From CBDIDH01 sp965277595 (lineage in GTDB: Bacteria; Planctomycetota; Planctomycetia; Isosphaerales; Isosphaeraceae), in the NCBI GenBank assembly GCA_965277595.1, contig CBDIDH010000002.1, forward strand, positions 2,046,001 to 2,110,000: a stretch of 64,000 bases of DNA. Direction: 5' to 3'. Below are positions 15,911 to 25,010 of the stretch, one piece after another (the stretch's first letter is position 1; every line of letters begins with the position of its first letter). A model generated the notes under the pieces. That model ran no database searches, was not told the origin of the DNA, and was given only the letters and a program-made list of their open reading frames with translations. The position numbers and the translations under genes are program-made.

Positions 15911-17833
15911 GTGCTTGACCCGAAAACGCTCCAACGCCGCCCCGGCAAGCTCGGCGGTTTCCTCGTTCTTCTCACGGTCCTTCTCTCGGGCCTGCACGGC
16001 TGGGCGATCTGGCTCGGCATCGGCGGTTTCGCGGGCCTCACAAGCCCCTGGATGATCTGGCGCGACGATCACCCGCTGTATTTTCATAGCGCGCTGGTCA
16101 CCCGTCACTTCCTCCGGCAGTCGTGGACCACGGCCGGTTACGACCCGGCGTTCATGTCCGGCTACGCCAAGAGCGTCGTCTTTCCGGCGTCGTCGACCCT
16201 GCCTGAACTCGTGATTTTCTTCTTCGGCGGGTCCCGGCCCGAGCGGGCGTACAAGGCGTACGTCTTTGCTTCGGCGGCGATCTTGCCCTGGCTCATCGCG
16301 GTGGTGGCCTGGCTCTTTAGGGCTGGGCCGGGGGGAACCTTCGTCGCGGTCCTGGCGTTTTTGGTCTACGCCTGGACCGATTTTCCGCTTAATTACGCGG
16401 GGTACGGAATGCTCCCGTACCTGCTCGCGGTTCCCCTGGGCCTGCTGGCGGTCGCCGTCTTTCTTCGATTTTGCGAAGAGGGCGGCTGGGCCTGGTGGCT
16501 CGCCTCGATGACGTTGATGGCGGTGGTGGTCCTCGTTCATTTCACGGTCGCGTTGATCGTCGCGCCGGCGGCGGCGATCGTTTATGCCCACGCCTGGTTC
16601 GAAACCAGAGACGGACGCAGGGTAATTACCAAGGCGAGACACCTGGGCGTCTGGCTGATTCCGGCGGCCGTTCTGGCGGTCAATGCCTTCTGGTGGGTTC
16701 CGGGAATTTTTCTGGCCTCGACAAAAGGTCCGAGCGACTTTGCCTTTGCGCATCCCGAGGGCGTTCTCGTTCGACTTCGCCAGATCGTCACGACCGAGGC
16801 CCCGATCGAGCGTATCGTCTGGGTTGCCGCTCTGGTTGGGTTCGTTTTTCTGTATCGAACCGGGCGAACCGCGGCGCTTGGCTTGCTCGCTTTCGCGGCC
16901 TCGGGCTTTTTCTGGGGGTACCTGGCGGGCGGGTTTCGGTCGCTCGACTTCCTCCAACCGGGTCGGCACACCTATGCCCTGTACTCGAGCCTCGCGCTGG
17001 CGTCGGGCCTCGGCGTTGCCCGAGGATTGACCTGGCTCCGAACGGTTTCCCGGTTGCGGCTGGATCTTCTCGCCGCAGTCGGCTTTGTGGGTCTGGGTGC
17101 GTGGTTTCTTGGCCCGGATCTTGGCCGGGCGGTGACCTTGCGGGTTCTCGTGCCATTGCCCTTTCTGTCGAGCCGACCGCAACCCCTCTTGCTCTGGGTT
17201 TATCGCCAGGTCAAGCAACATGTCAGGCCGGGCGAGCGCCTGCTCTATGAAGAGGGAGGGTTCAGCCTCAAGGGCGTGCCCTGTCCGTTTGGGCTCGGCC
17301 GGTTCAGCGGGCTCTTGCCGGAGCGTCTGGGGATTGAGGTCATCGGCGGTCCGTACCTGCACGCATCGTTGACGACGAACTTCACGCAGTTCGGCGAGGG
17401 CAAGCTGTTCGGCCGCAAAGACTGGGACCGGAATTGGTTCGAGAAATACGCGAGGCTCTATCGACCGGCGGCGATCGTCTGCTGGAGTCCGCGGGCGCGG
17501 GCCTTTTGCCTGGAGAATCCCGACCTGATCACGGTCAAGGACGACAACGGAATCATGCTGATCGGCCGGGTGATCGGCTTCGAAGGCGCGACGATCGTCG
17601 GCAAGGCGGAGGTCAAGGCTGAGCCGGGTCGGCTCCGGGTCTCTCGGGCCGAGGGCGGCCTTGACGGATCGGTCGTGCTCCGGTATCACTCCGTCCCGTG
17701 CCTGCGGACCGACCCGGTGGTCGCCCTTTCCGAGGTTCATCTCGAAGACGACCCGGTCCCGTTTATCCGGTTTCGCCCGCCCCCCGGGGCGTTCACAATC
17801 GACCTGAATTGCTCGCCTGGCCGCGCCCCTTGA
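15911..17833 (+). CDS. Large polytopic membrane protein (GT-C glycosyltransferase-like)
   Basis: 640 aa from GTG 15911, only 6 nt after the tRNA. The open frame extends upstream into the tRNA itself and that part cannot be coding. Hydrophobic segments (roughly 10-12) fill residues 15-420. An early loop between helices 1 and 2 contains WRDDHPLYFHSALVTRHF, where GT-C enzymes place acidic catalytic residues. The C-terminal ~220 residues are soluble, with no recognised domain. This is the layout of lipid-linked sugar transferases (PMT/YfhO-like), acting at the inner membrane. The DUF2029 gene follows in the same direction, suggesting joint work on cell-envelope glycans. No precise substrate can be given. 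Confidence 0.7.
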   Translation: MLDPKTLQRRPGKLGGFLVLLTVLLSGLHGWAIWLGIGGFAGLTSPWMIWRDDHPLYFHSALVTRHFLRQSWTTAGYDPAFMSGYAKSVVFPASSTLPELVIFFFGGSRPERAYKAYVFASAAILPWLIAVVAWLFRAGPGGTFVAVLAFLVYAWTDFPLNYAGYGMLPYLLAVPLGLLAVAVFLRFCEEGGWAWWLASMTLMAVVVLVHFTVALIVAPAAAIVYAHAWFETRDGRRVITKARHLGVWLIPAAVLAVNAFWWVPGIFLASTKGPSDFAFAHPEGVLVRLRQIVTTEAPIERIVWVAALVGFVFLYRTGRTAALGLLAFAASGFFWGYLAGGFRSLDFLQPGRHTYALYSSLALASGLGVARGLTWLRTVSRLRLDLLAAVGFVGLGAWFLGPDLGRAVTLRVLVPLPFLSSRPQPLLLWVYRQVKQHVRPGERLLYEEGGFSLKGVPCPFGLGRFSGLLPERLGIEVIGGPYLHASLTTNFTQFGEGKLFGRKDWDRNWFEKYARLYRPAAIVCWSPRARAFCLENPDLITVKDDNGIMLIGRVIGFEGATIVGKAEVKAEPGRLRVSRAEGGLDGSVVLRYHSVPCLRTDPVVALSEVHLEDDPVPFIRFRPPPGAFTIDLNCSPGRAP

Positions 17834-17892
17834 ACGATGGCAGAACAAAAGGGTCCGGCCAGGGCTCGACGGCAAGAGGGAGCGCGCGAACC

Positions 17893-19227
17893 GTGATCGC
17901 TGACACCCCGGCGCCCGATCTTGATCGCCTTTTCCGCCGCGCGGTCTGGCTCTCGGCCGTCATCATCGTGATCGCCGCCGGGATCATGTATGCCGACAAG
18001 GCCGGCGACGACCGCAGCGCCTTCATTCGCTGGCGTCCGCAGGTCCTCCAGTTCTGGCGGGGCGAGAACATCTACGACACGATGGTTTTCCCGAACCCGC
18101 CGATCATGCCCATCTCGCTCTATCCGCTCATGAGCCTGCCGCCGCTCGAAGGGGCCCTGGTCTGGTACGCGCTCAAGGTCGCCTTGACGGTCGTCTCAGT
18201 CGGGCTCTGCTTCAAGATGGTCCGGCCCGACGACCGGGTCTTGCCGTCGTGGGTCCAGGGTTCGATCCTCCTCCTGAGCCTTCGGCCGATCCTCGGCGAC
18301 CTCCAGCACGGCAACAACAACCTCCTGATTCTCTTCCTGATCGTCTCGTGCCTGTACGCCTGGCGGCAGGGGTTTGACGTCCTCGCCGGGCTCATTCTTG
18401 GCCTGGCGATCGCGTACAAGGTGACCCCCGCGCTTTTCGTTCCCTATTTTTTGTACAAAGGGTCGTATCGGACCGTCGTGGCGACCTGCGCGGGCCTGGT
18501 CTTGTTTCTGCTGGTCGTCCCGAGTCTGGTGATCGGCCCGGAATTCAACGGCGTCTGCCTGGCAAGCTGGTGGCGGCGGATGCTCAGCCCTTTTCTGGAA
18601 AAAGGGGTGATCAGCCAGCAGGAAATCAATCAGTCGATGGTCGGCGTTCTGACCCGCCTGCTTTCCGACGCGCCAACCGACGCGGGGCGTGATGGCTTTG
18701 CTCTGAGCGTGAACCTGCTCTCGCTGCCGACGCGCGTCGTTGGCTTGCTCGTGAAGGGGGTCACGGTCGGTCTGATTGCCTTGCTGGCCTGGAACTGTCG
18801 GGTTAAAGCCGAACGCCGCGACGATCCCCGAGTCTTCGGCGAGTTCGCGCTGGTTGTCCTGACCATGCTTTTTGTCTCCGAACGAAGCTGGAAGCATCAT
18901 TATGTGACCCTTTTGCTTCCCTATACGTATTTGATGTACCGCGTCGGCGTGGCGCCGCTGACTTCTCGCGTCCGCATCGGACTGGCATCGGCCTTGCTTG
19001 TTTCCACACTGTTGATGGCGACAACATCCAGCGAGCTTGGCGGCCTTTTTGCCCAGCATCAAGGGCACAAGATCGCGCAGGGGTATGGCATGTTCCTCTG
19101 GGCGGGAGTCGTGCTTTATGTGGCGACGGCCTGGCAGGTGCGGGCCGAGGGACGCAACGGTTTTCACGCCACGCTTGAGACTGATGTCGATAGCTCGTTT
19201 CGCAAAGCGCCCTTGCTCAGTGTTTGA
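17893..19227 (+). CDS. GT87 / DUF2029-type polyprenyl-phosphate glycosyltransferase
   Basis: About 444 aa from GTG 17893, which follows GAGGGAG at 17875. The longer open frame starts inside the previous gene and is rejected. The protein has some 10 membrane helices, the motif SLYPLMSLPPLEGALVWYAL in the first large loop, LQHGNNNLLILFLI and AYKVTPALF, all typical of the mannosyltransferase family that includes mycobacterial PimE. These enzymes transfer a sugar from polyprenyl phosphate to a lipid or glycan on the periplasmic side. It is 59 nt downstream of the GT-C-like gene. Confidence 0.8.
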   Translation: MIADTPAPDLDRLFRRAVWLSAVIIVIAAGIMYADKAGDDRSAFIRWRPQVLQFWRGENIYDTMVFPNPPIMPISLYPLMSLPPLEGALVWYALKVALTVVSVGLCFKMVRPDDRVLPSWVQGSILLLSLRPILGDLQHGNNNLLILFLIVSCLYAWRQGFDVLAGLILGLAIAYKVTPALFVPYFLYKGSYRTVVATCAGLVLFLLVVPSLVIGPEFNGVCLASWWRRMLSPFLEKGVISQQEINQSMVGVLTRLLSDAPTDAGRDGFALSVNLLSLPTRVVGLLVKGVTVGLIALLAWNCRVKAERRDDPRVFGEFALVVLTMLFVSERSWKHHYVTLLLPYTYLMYRVGVAPLTSRVRIGLASALLVSTLLMATTSSELGGLFAQHQGHKIAQGYGMFLWAGVVLYVATAWQVRAEGRNGFHATLETDVDSSFRKAPLLSV

Positions 19228-19360
19228 ATCCTGTTCAGTTTGCCTTGAAGAACACCTCACGTCTTGACTTCACCTCAAGTCTGATGGATTGATTGAAGGA
19301 TTTGATCAATCGATCGACCCCGGTTCGCCGGGGTGTGGAAAACGGCCAAGGAGGGCCAGC

Positions 19361-20320
19361 ATGAACCCGTCTCAACCATCCAAGCGTCGCCGGCGCGAGT
19401 TTCAACTCGCCCCGGAGGTTCTCGAATCCCGAGAAATGCTGACCGGCGGGATCGGCGACACCTTCGCGGTCATTCCCGGCTCGGTCAGCAAGGCGGGCCA
19501 GATCACCGCGATCAAATTCACGATTGACCCCGCGCACTTCACGATCCCCAAGGGGCAACTCACCCTCGGCCTTGACGTCGCCGCTCAGTCCGGCTCGACC
19601 GTCAATGCGCAGATCGTCGGCCTGACCGGCCCGAATGGCCAGGCCGTGCCGGTGACCCACGGCCGGTATGCCCCGAACCTTCCCAGCGGCGGCGCGCTTG
19701 CCGGCACGCCCACGACCTCCGTTCTCGCCCCGGTCCACTTCAACGCCAAGAACCCCAACGCCTCGGTCACGTACACCGTGAAGGTCCGCTCCGTGAAGGG
19801 AACCACGGGCGCTTTCATCGTGGGCTTCTACCTCCCCGGCAACGCCTCGGGGAGCGGCACGGTCTCTCAGGCCGACCTCACCACCATCCAGGGTGAGATG
19901 GGCATCAACGCGAACAATGCGAAATATACCTTTGACGCCGACTCCAACCGCGACGGCCGGATCACCGCCACTGACCTCTCCGTCGCCAAGAAAAACCTCG
20001 GCGCTTCGGTGACGATCACCCCGACCCTGACCTCGGACCTCGACGCCGCCGGCCAGACCCTGCCAAACGACCGAATCCTGACCGTTCCCTCCGCGCACTT
20101 CACCGGCACGGTCACCCCCGGGGCGACGGTCACCTACGTGAACTCCGCCGCCGGCAGCGTTCCCGTGACGGCGACGGCCGACAAGCTCGGCGCATACAGC
20201 ATCCTCATGCCGCTCAACCCCGGCAGCAACGTCTTCAACGTCACGACGATGGACGCCTTCGGCCAGAGCATCGACGGCACGCTGACCGCCGTGACCTATC
20301 AGGTCCCCAAGACGACCTGA
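19361..20320 (+). CDS. Secreted protein with planctomycete LE-x-RE-ML N-terminus and dockerin-like calcium repeat
   Basis: 319 aa from ATG 19361, which has a strong AAGGAGG 6 nt upstream (the frame opens earlier at 19289 without a ribosome site). The N-terminus has a basic stretch (KRRRRE) then LAPEVLESREMLTGG, the LEPR-XLL-type sorting motif seen on planctomycete surface proteins. Residues about 185-225 hold SQADLTTIQGEMG and DADSNRDGRITATDLS, an EF-hand-like dockerin type I repeat that would bind Ca2+. The rest is Thr/Gly/Ala-rich beta sandwich. It may anchor to a cohesin-like partner or the cell surface. Its end overlaps queG by 22 nt tail to tail. Confidence 0.8.
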   Translation: MNPSQPSKRRRREFQLAPEVLESREMLTGGIGDTFAVIPGSVSKAGQITAIKFTIDPAHFTIPKGQLTLGLDVAAQSGSTVNAQIVGLTGPNGQAVPVTHGRYAPNLPSGGALAGTPTTSVLAPVHFNAKNPNASVTYTVKVRSVKGTTGAFIVGFYLPGNASGSGTVSQADLTTIQGEMGINANNAKYTFDADSNRDGRITATDLSVAKKNLGASVTITPTLTSDLDAAGQTLPNDRILTVPSAHFTGTVTPGATVTYVNSAAGSVPVTATADKLGAYSILMPLNPGSNVFNVTTMDAFGQSIDGTLTAVTYQVPKTT

Positions 20321-21405
20321 TCGATCCCTTTTTCCTCCAGGCCGGGCCGGTTGCCGAGGGCGTTCAGGGCGTCCTCGGTGCCGATCCGCCGGAGCGCCCA
20401 GGCCGCGGCCTTCTGGATCACCGGATCGGCGTCGTCGAGGCGTCGAATCAGCGCGGGCACGGCGGCTTCGATCCGACGTTCGCCCAGGATCAGGGCCGCG
20501 TTGCGCAGTAATCCCGAGCGTTTCGCGCGCGAAAGCGCGGTCCCCTTGATCGATCGCGTCATCTCGGCCGGATCACGGTCAAGCCAGGCGATCAGGTCGG
20601 GATGGGTCAGTCCCGGCCGGGCCTCAAGCTCGGTGGTTGTGCCGGGGGGCGCCTTGCGGTTCCACGGACAGACGTCCTGACAGATATCACACCCGAAGGC
20701 CCAGCCGTCGAGGCGTCCGGCGAACGATTCCTCGATCGACCCCTTGTGCTCGATCGTCCAGTAACTGATGCACTCTCGGGCGTCGAGCACGTAAGGCGCG
20801 ACAAAGGCGTCGGTCGGGCAGGCGTCGAGACATCGCGTGCAGGTTCCGCAATAACCGGCCGTCAGCGGTTCATCCGCTTCGAGCGCGACGTTGACGATCA
20901 GCGCGCTCAGAAGCGTGAAACTGCCGATTCGGCGGTCGATCAGCATCGTATTCTTACCGATCCAGCCGATCCCGGCGAGCCGGGCAAAGTCACGCTCCAG
21001 CAAAGGCGCCGTGTCGGCGATGGCCCGGCCGTCGGCCCCGGGGCACGCGGTGCGGAGCCAGTTGAGAAGGGCATCAAGCCGACGCCATAGGATCGGGTGA
21101 TAATCGTCGCCCATCGCGTATCGGGCGATCTTCCCCTCGGTCGGGCCGACGTCCTTCGTGTTTTTCCGGCCGTACAGAAGGCTGAGCATGACGACCGACT
21201 TCGCCCCGGCAAAGAGTCGGTCCGGGTGCTCGCGGACCCCCGCGTTGGTCTTTAGATAGTTCATTCCCGCGGCATGACCGGCATCGAGCCAGCCGAGGAA
21301 CTCCGGATACGTCGCCGGTTCGATCGCCTCAGCGATGCCCACCCGGTCAAAGCCAAGCCGTCTTGCCTCGGTCTTCAATGCCTCCGTCAGCGGCCCCGGG
21401 TCCAT
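20299..21405 (-). CDS. queG: Epoxyqueuosine reductase
   Basis: 368 aa from ATG 21405 (MDPGPLTEALKTEARRLGFD). The frame remains open to 21465 but the conserved protein begins here. Two ferredoxin-like clusters are visible: CGTCTRCLDACPTDAF and CDICQDVCPWN, which bind two 4Fe-4S centres. The cobalamin-binding N-terminal half and a C-terminal HEAT-like helical repeat (ALIRRLDDADPVIQKAAAWA) match QueG. It reduces epoxyqueuosine to queuosine in the wobble base of tRNAs. It lies 87 nt downstream of metF on the same strand. Its 3' end overlaps the convergent secreted-protein gene. Confidence 0.94.
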   Translation of the reverse strand: MDPGPLTEALKTEARRLGFDRVGIAEAIEPATYPEFLGWLDAGHAAGMNYLKTNAGVREHPDRLFAGAKSVVMLSLLYGRKNTKDVGPTEGKIARYAMGDDYHPILWRRLDALLNWLRTACPGADGRAIADTAPLLERDFARLAGIGWIGKNTMLIDRRIGSFTLLSALIVNVALEADEPLTAGYCGTCTRCLDACPTDAFVAPYVLDARECISYWTIEHKGSIEESFAGRLDGWAFGCDICQDVCPWNRKAPPGTTTELEARPGLTHPDLIAWLDRDPAEMTRSIKGTALSRAKRSGLLRNAALILGERRIEAAVPALIRRLDDADPVIQKAAAWALRRIGTEDALNALGNRPGLEEKGIDQVVLGT

Positions 21406-21492
21406 GCTTCTTCCGATCTCACGCGCGTGTCGGGCCTGGAAGATTCTTGTTAAGTCAAGGACCAATGCCCGATAGGCTCTCGGATGTCTCGG

Positions 21493-22401
21493 TCATCGAT
21501 CCCGCAGGGCGAGCGAATCCTTGACGCCGAGATTCTCGTAAATCCGACGGGTCGCGTCCGACTTGTTGAGCGTGTAAAAGTGAATGCCGCGGACGTTGTT
21601 ATCCAGGAGGTCGCGGCACTGCTCGGTGGCCCAATGGATGCCGACCTTGGCGACCGATTCGGGACCGTCGCAGCGATCGACCGCCTTTTTCAGACGCGCC
21701 GGAAACCTCGCGCCGAGCGCCAGTTCGGCCATCCGGGTCATGCCTTCCTTCGACGAGACGGGCATGATGCCGGCGATGATCGGCACATGAATTCCCGCGA
21801 GTTCGCAGCGCTCGCGGAAGTCATAAAAATCATCGTTGCTAAAAAAGAGCTGGGTGCAGATATAATCGGCCCCGGCGTCGACCTTGGCCTTGAGGTGATC
21901 CAGCTCCTTGAGCCGGTTCGGCGTTCCCGGATGTCCTTCGGGAAACCCCGCGACGCCGACGCCAAACCCGCGCTTTTCGGCCGTGTTTGTCCGCGACTTG
22001 ACGAACCGGACCAGCCCCTCGGCATAGCGGAAGGCATCGCGCGAGCGATCATAATTGGCCTTCTCGCGGGGCGGGTCACCGCCAAGGGCCAGGATGTTCT
22101 CAATGCCCGAGGCCGCGTAACGGTCAAGGATCGCCGAAAGTTCGGCCTCGGAGTGACAGACGCAGGTCAGGTGCGAGACCGCCGTCAGCGTCGTCTCGCG
22201 CTGAATGCGGACGATCAGGTCGTGCGTTCGCTCTCGGGTCGAACCCCCCGCGCCATAGGTCACGGAGACAAACGAGGGTTGCAAGACCTGAAGGTCGGCG
22301 ATCGTCGCGAAGAGGTCGTCCCACATCCTGTCCGACTTTGGCGGATAGAATTCAAAGCTGAAGGTCGTCGGGTGGGCCTTGAAGATGTCGAGGATGTGCA
22401 T
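21493..22401 (-). CDS. metF: 5,10-methylenetetrahydrofolate reductase
   Basis: 302 aa from ATG 22401 (MHILDIFKAHPTTFSFEFYPPKS). Family motifs include FEFYPPK, SVTYGAGGSTRERT, LALGGDPP and the FAD-site YICTQLFF. It reduces methylene-THF to methyl-THF with NAD(P)H for methionine synthesis. The frame stays open upstream into the adjacent insertion sequence, which is an artefact. The 1.8-kb element begins 116 nt upstream of the start, so the original promoter or the link to nth may have been displaced and expression could depend on element-derived sequence. Confidence 0.95.
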   Translation of the reverse strand: MHILDIFKAHPTTFSFEFYPPKSDRMWDDLFATIADLQVLQPSFVSVTYGAGGSTRERTHDLIVRIQRETTLTAVSHLTCVCHSEAELSAILDRYAASGIENILALGGDPPREKANYDRSRDAFRYAEGLVRFVKSRTNTAEKRGFGVGVAGFPEGHPGTPNRLKELDHLKAKVDAGADYICTQLFFSNDDFYDFRERCELAGIHVPIIAGIMPVSSKEGMTRMAELALGARFPARLKKAVDRCDGPESVAKVGIHWATEQCRDLLDNNVRGIHFYTLNKSDATRRIYENLGVKDSLALRDR

Positions 22402-22509
22402 GGGTCGACTTTCCGCATCCGGGTGGGTAACGCCTCTCGATCCGTCGAGAGCGCTCGGTTGAGGATAACGCAGGGGCTCAGGCAAAGGAATCCCGATCCG
22501 ACCAGGGCT

Positions 22510-22517
22510 TTTTTCTT
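22510..22517. repeat. 8-bp target-site duplication of IS copy 1 (left; right copy at 24324-24331)
   Basis: TTTTTCTT lies immediately outside the left end of the element, and the same 8 bp follow the right end. A perfect duplication with no drift indicates recent insertion by a transposase that makes 8-bp staggered cuts. Confidence 0.93.
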
Positions 22518-24323
22518 CAACGACCCGCAAGAGGGCTAGGAATACGAGGTTTCGCGGTGTAAGTTCTTGGCTTGTCGGCCGCAACGATGGATTTCACACC
22601 CTGGCACGGAGGTCGGCACGATGCCCTACGCCTGGCCCGATGATACCGATTTCGCGCTGTGGGAACTCGACGTCCTCGACCGTACTTGTCCGTCCTGCGG
22701 GCGGCAGATGCATGTCTGTGACCACCGGTACCATCGGGTTCACACGCTCAAGGGGCCGGTGGAACTGGTGTGCAAGCTCAATCATTGCCCCGACCCCAAC
22801 TGCCCCGGCCACGCCAAGACAAAGAGCCCCGAACTGGAGATCACCATCGCTCTGCCCAAGTGGGCCATCGGGTGGGATGTCTTGTGTTGGATCGGGCATC
22901 GCCGGTGCGCACGGCACCGGTCGATTCCCCAGATCCAATCCGATCTCTGGGACGACTACGGCATCAAGCTCTCGGACGACTCGATCGCCCGGTACATCCG
23001 CCATTACCAGGTCATGCTCGCCGCACGCCAGCAAGACCCTGAAGCCTTGCGGCGGCAATACGAAGCCGTTGATGAAATCATCCTTTCGATCGACGGCCTG
23101 CAACCCGAGAAGGGGCACGAAACGCTCTATGTCGTGCGGGAACTGACCCAGAAACGCGTGTGGTTCGCCGTGCCCTTGATCTCCGCGACAGCGGACGAGG
23201 TGCGCCGCCTGATCGTACAGGCCAAGGCGTGGGCCGCATCTCTGGGCAAGCCGGTGGCGCTGTGGTTGTCCGACCGGCAGGACGCCTTCGTGACGGGCAT
23301 CGCGGCGGAATTCCCCGACGTGCCCCACCGCTACTGCGACAATCACTTCCTCCGCGACGTGGCCAAACCCATCCTGGAGGCCGACAGCCACGCCAAGGTT
23401 CAGATGCGGAAGAAGGTGCGTGGCTTGCGGAAGATCGAGCAGGCGGTGCTCAAGCGGCAGAATGTCCAGGGGTCGGAGCACCTCGCGGACGAGGGCCCTG
23501 CCGCGTCTGTGGCCATGACGCCGACGACCCCGTCGGCTACCCCCATCGATTCCGTTGGCACGGTGGTGCTCGATTATTGCACGGCGGTGCGTGGCATCCT
23601 CAACAACGATCAGGGAGGGCCGCTCCACCCTCCCGGCTTGCAGATGGCCGATGCACTGGATGAGGTTCGGGCGTCGCTCCAGCGGAACCTGGACGCGAAA
23701 AAGGGGGATTCGCCGAGCACCAACTCGGCCGACTCGCCGCCTGCATCGACCGTGGCCGAAACGAAGTGCGCGTCGAACAGGGGTCGATCCGCAAGTACGC
23801 CAAGGACGTCGAAGAAGTCGCCGCGACACTCGAGGCGGGAGGAGGGACCTGCGGCGATCGGCGGGCGAAGTTCGAGGGATTGATCGAGCGATTCCAGCAG
23901 ACCGGGGACGCGATTCACAAACAGATGGCCCAGGTGATGATCAGCTTTCTCGCCGGCCTGTTCGTGGGCGAAGGCGTGTTTGTGGAGATCAAGGACAACC
24001 TCGATTTGGAGCGGTGGTTTCGCCTGCCCAAGAGTCATGAGCGGCGGATTCACGGCCATCGCCACGCGGGGATTCGCATTGTCCTGGAAGGCCCCACGTT
24101 GGTACATGCCCTGGACGCACACGCGTTCCATCCTGAGCCGTTCACCGTGGAAGACTTGTTGCTGTATCGTACGGCGCGACCGCCACGGTGCCAGACACAG
24201 GCACTGGACCGTCGCAAGATCATGAGGAAGGCACGATCCAAGAAGAGCCGCCCGATACTCCTGGCCGACCTGGAGCGACGTTATCAAGAAACGCCAGGAG
24301 TTTAGCTCTATCGCGGGTCGTTG
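22518..24323 (+). mobile_element. Insertion sequence, copy 1 (1806 bp, family not assigned)
   Basis: The ends are CAACGACCCGC and its exact complement GCGGGTCGTTG. With mismatches the terminal inverted repeats extend to about 21 bp (18 matches). Flanking 8-bp duplications are perfect. The only content is a transposase split into two frames. The second copy at 47147-48952 has the same length, and its translations are identical. 8-bp duplications together with an N-terminal Cys-rich transposase recall ISL3 or IS1595 relatives, but the terminal sequence and frameshift organisation do not let me assign a family. It sits between nth and metF. Confidence 0.93.
22621..24305 (+). CDS. Transposase of IS copy 1, two overlapping frames joined by a -1 shift
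   Basis: ORF A (22621-23883, good GGAGG upstream) begins MPYAWPDDTDFALWELDVLD. It has zinc-type cysteines CPSCGRQMHVC and CPDPNCPGH, then LSIDGLQPEKG and WLSDRQDAFVTGI as candidate catalytic aspartates. ORF B (open to 24305) overlaps it in the -1 frame and carries VEIKDNLDLERWFRLPKSHERRIHGH. Shifting -1 at 23698-23707 (AAAAAGGGGG) gives a continuous ~560-aa protein whose junction region (FAEHQLGRLAACIDRGRNEV) reads like normal coding sequence. Both copies have the same arrangement and recent duplications, so the shift is probably programmed, not a mutation. Confidence 0.85.
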
Positions 24324-24338
24324 TTTTTCTTTCCATCT

Positions 24339-25010
24339 TCAGGCGCTTGTCTCAACGCCTCGTTTCGGGCAGATCGCGGCGAGCGTGCAGATTGAGCATC
24401 GTGGTTTACGGGCAATACAGACGGCCCGGCCGTGGTCGATCAGGCGATGGCTCAGGTTCACCCAGTGCGCGCTCGGAACCTGCTCGTTCAATTCGCGCTC
24501 GATGATCTTCGGATCGCGGCTCCTGGTCAGGCCAAGGCGGAAAGAAAGCCGTTTGACATGTGTGTCAACGACCACGCCCGAGGCCGTGTCAAAGGCGTTG
24601 CCGAGCACGACGTGCGCAGTCTTCCGGCCGACGCCAGGCAGGGCCGTGAGTGCCTCAAGGTCGCCGGGAATCGCGCCGCCGTGTTCGGTCACGACGCGCG
24701 TCGCCATCGCCCTGAGGTTCTTCGCCTTGGCCCGAAAGAAGCCGGCCGAGCGGATCAGTCCTTCGAGTTCGTCCGACTCGGCATTCGCGAGACTGGCCGC
24801 GTCGGGATAGCGAGCAAAAAGCGCCGGAGTGACCTGATTCACGCGGGCGTCGGTACACTGGGCCGAGAGGATCGTGGCGACGAGCAGTTGATACGGACCT
24901 TTGTGAACGAGTGCGCACCGCGTGTCGGGATACAAGGCTTCGAGCGCCTCGACGACCCGACGCGCCTGAAGCTTCGGGTCCTGGCTCGGCTTGCTTCGGG
25001 TCCGGGCCAT
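24339..25010 (-). CDS. nth: Endonuclease III (DNA glycosylase/AP lyase)
   Basis: 223 aa, standard length. The helix-hairpin-helix LPGVGRKTAHVVLG contains the catalytic Lys, and VVVDTHVKRL supplies the catalytic Asp. The C-terminal iron-sulfur loop CIARKPRCSICTLAAIC follows the C-x6-C-x2-C-x5-C spacing. It removes oxidised pyrimidines and cuts the abasic site. The stop codon is 16 nt from the right end of IS copy 1. Before insertion, metF would have followed within roughly 130 nt on the same strand. Confidence 0.96.
   Translation of the reverse strand: MARTRSKPSQDPKLQARRVVEALEALYPDTRCALVHKGPYQLLVATILSAQCTDARVNQVTPALFARYPDAASLANAESDELEGLIRSAGFFRAKAKNLRAMATRVVTEHGGAIPGDLEALTALPGVGRKTAHVVLGNAFDTASGVVVDTHVKRLSFRLGLTRSRDPKIIERELNEQVPSAHWVNLSHRLIDHGRAVCIARKPRCSICTLAAICPKRGVETSA

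Noticed and set aside
15755..17875. 706-codon minus-strand frame opposite the membrane-protein gene
   Set aside because: It runs across the tRNA and intron and is the shadow of the plus-strand hydrophobic protein.
22594..23829. 411-codon minus-strand frame inside the insertion sequence
   Set aside because: Antisense shadow of the transposase; the sense frames have the motifs.
22567..24305. Transposase as a mutated, dead gene
   Set aside because: Both copies share the same split, and perfect target duplications imply activity after the split existed.
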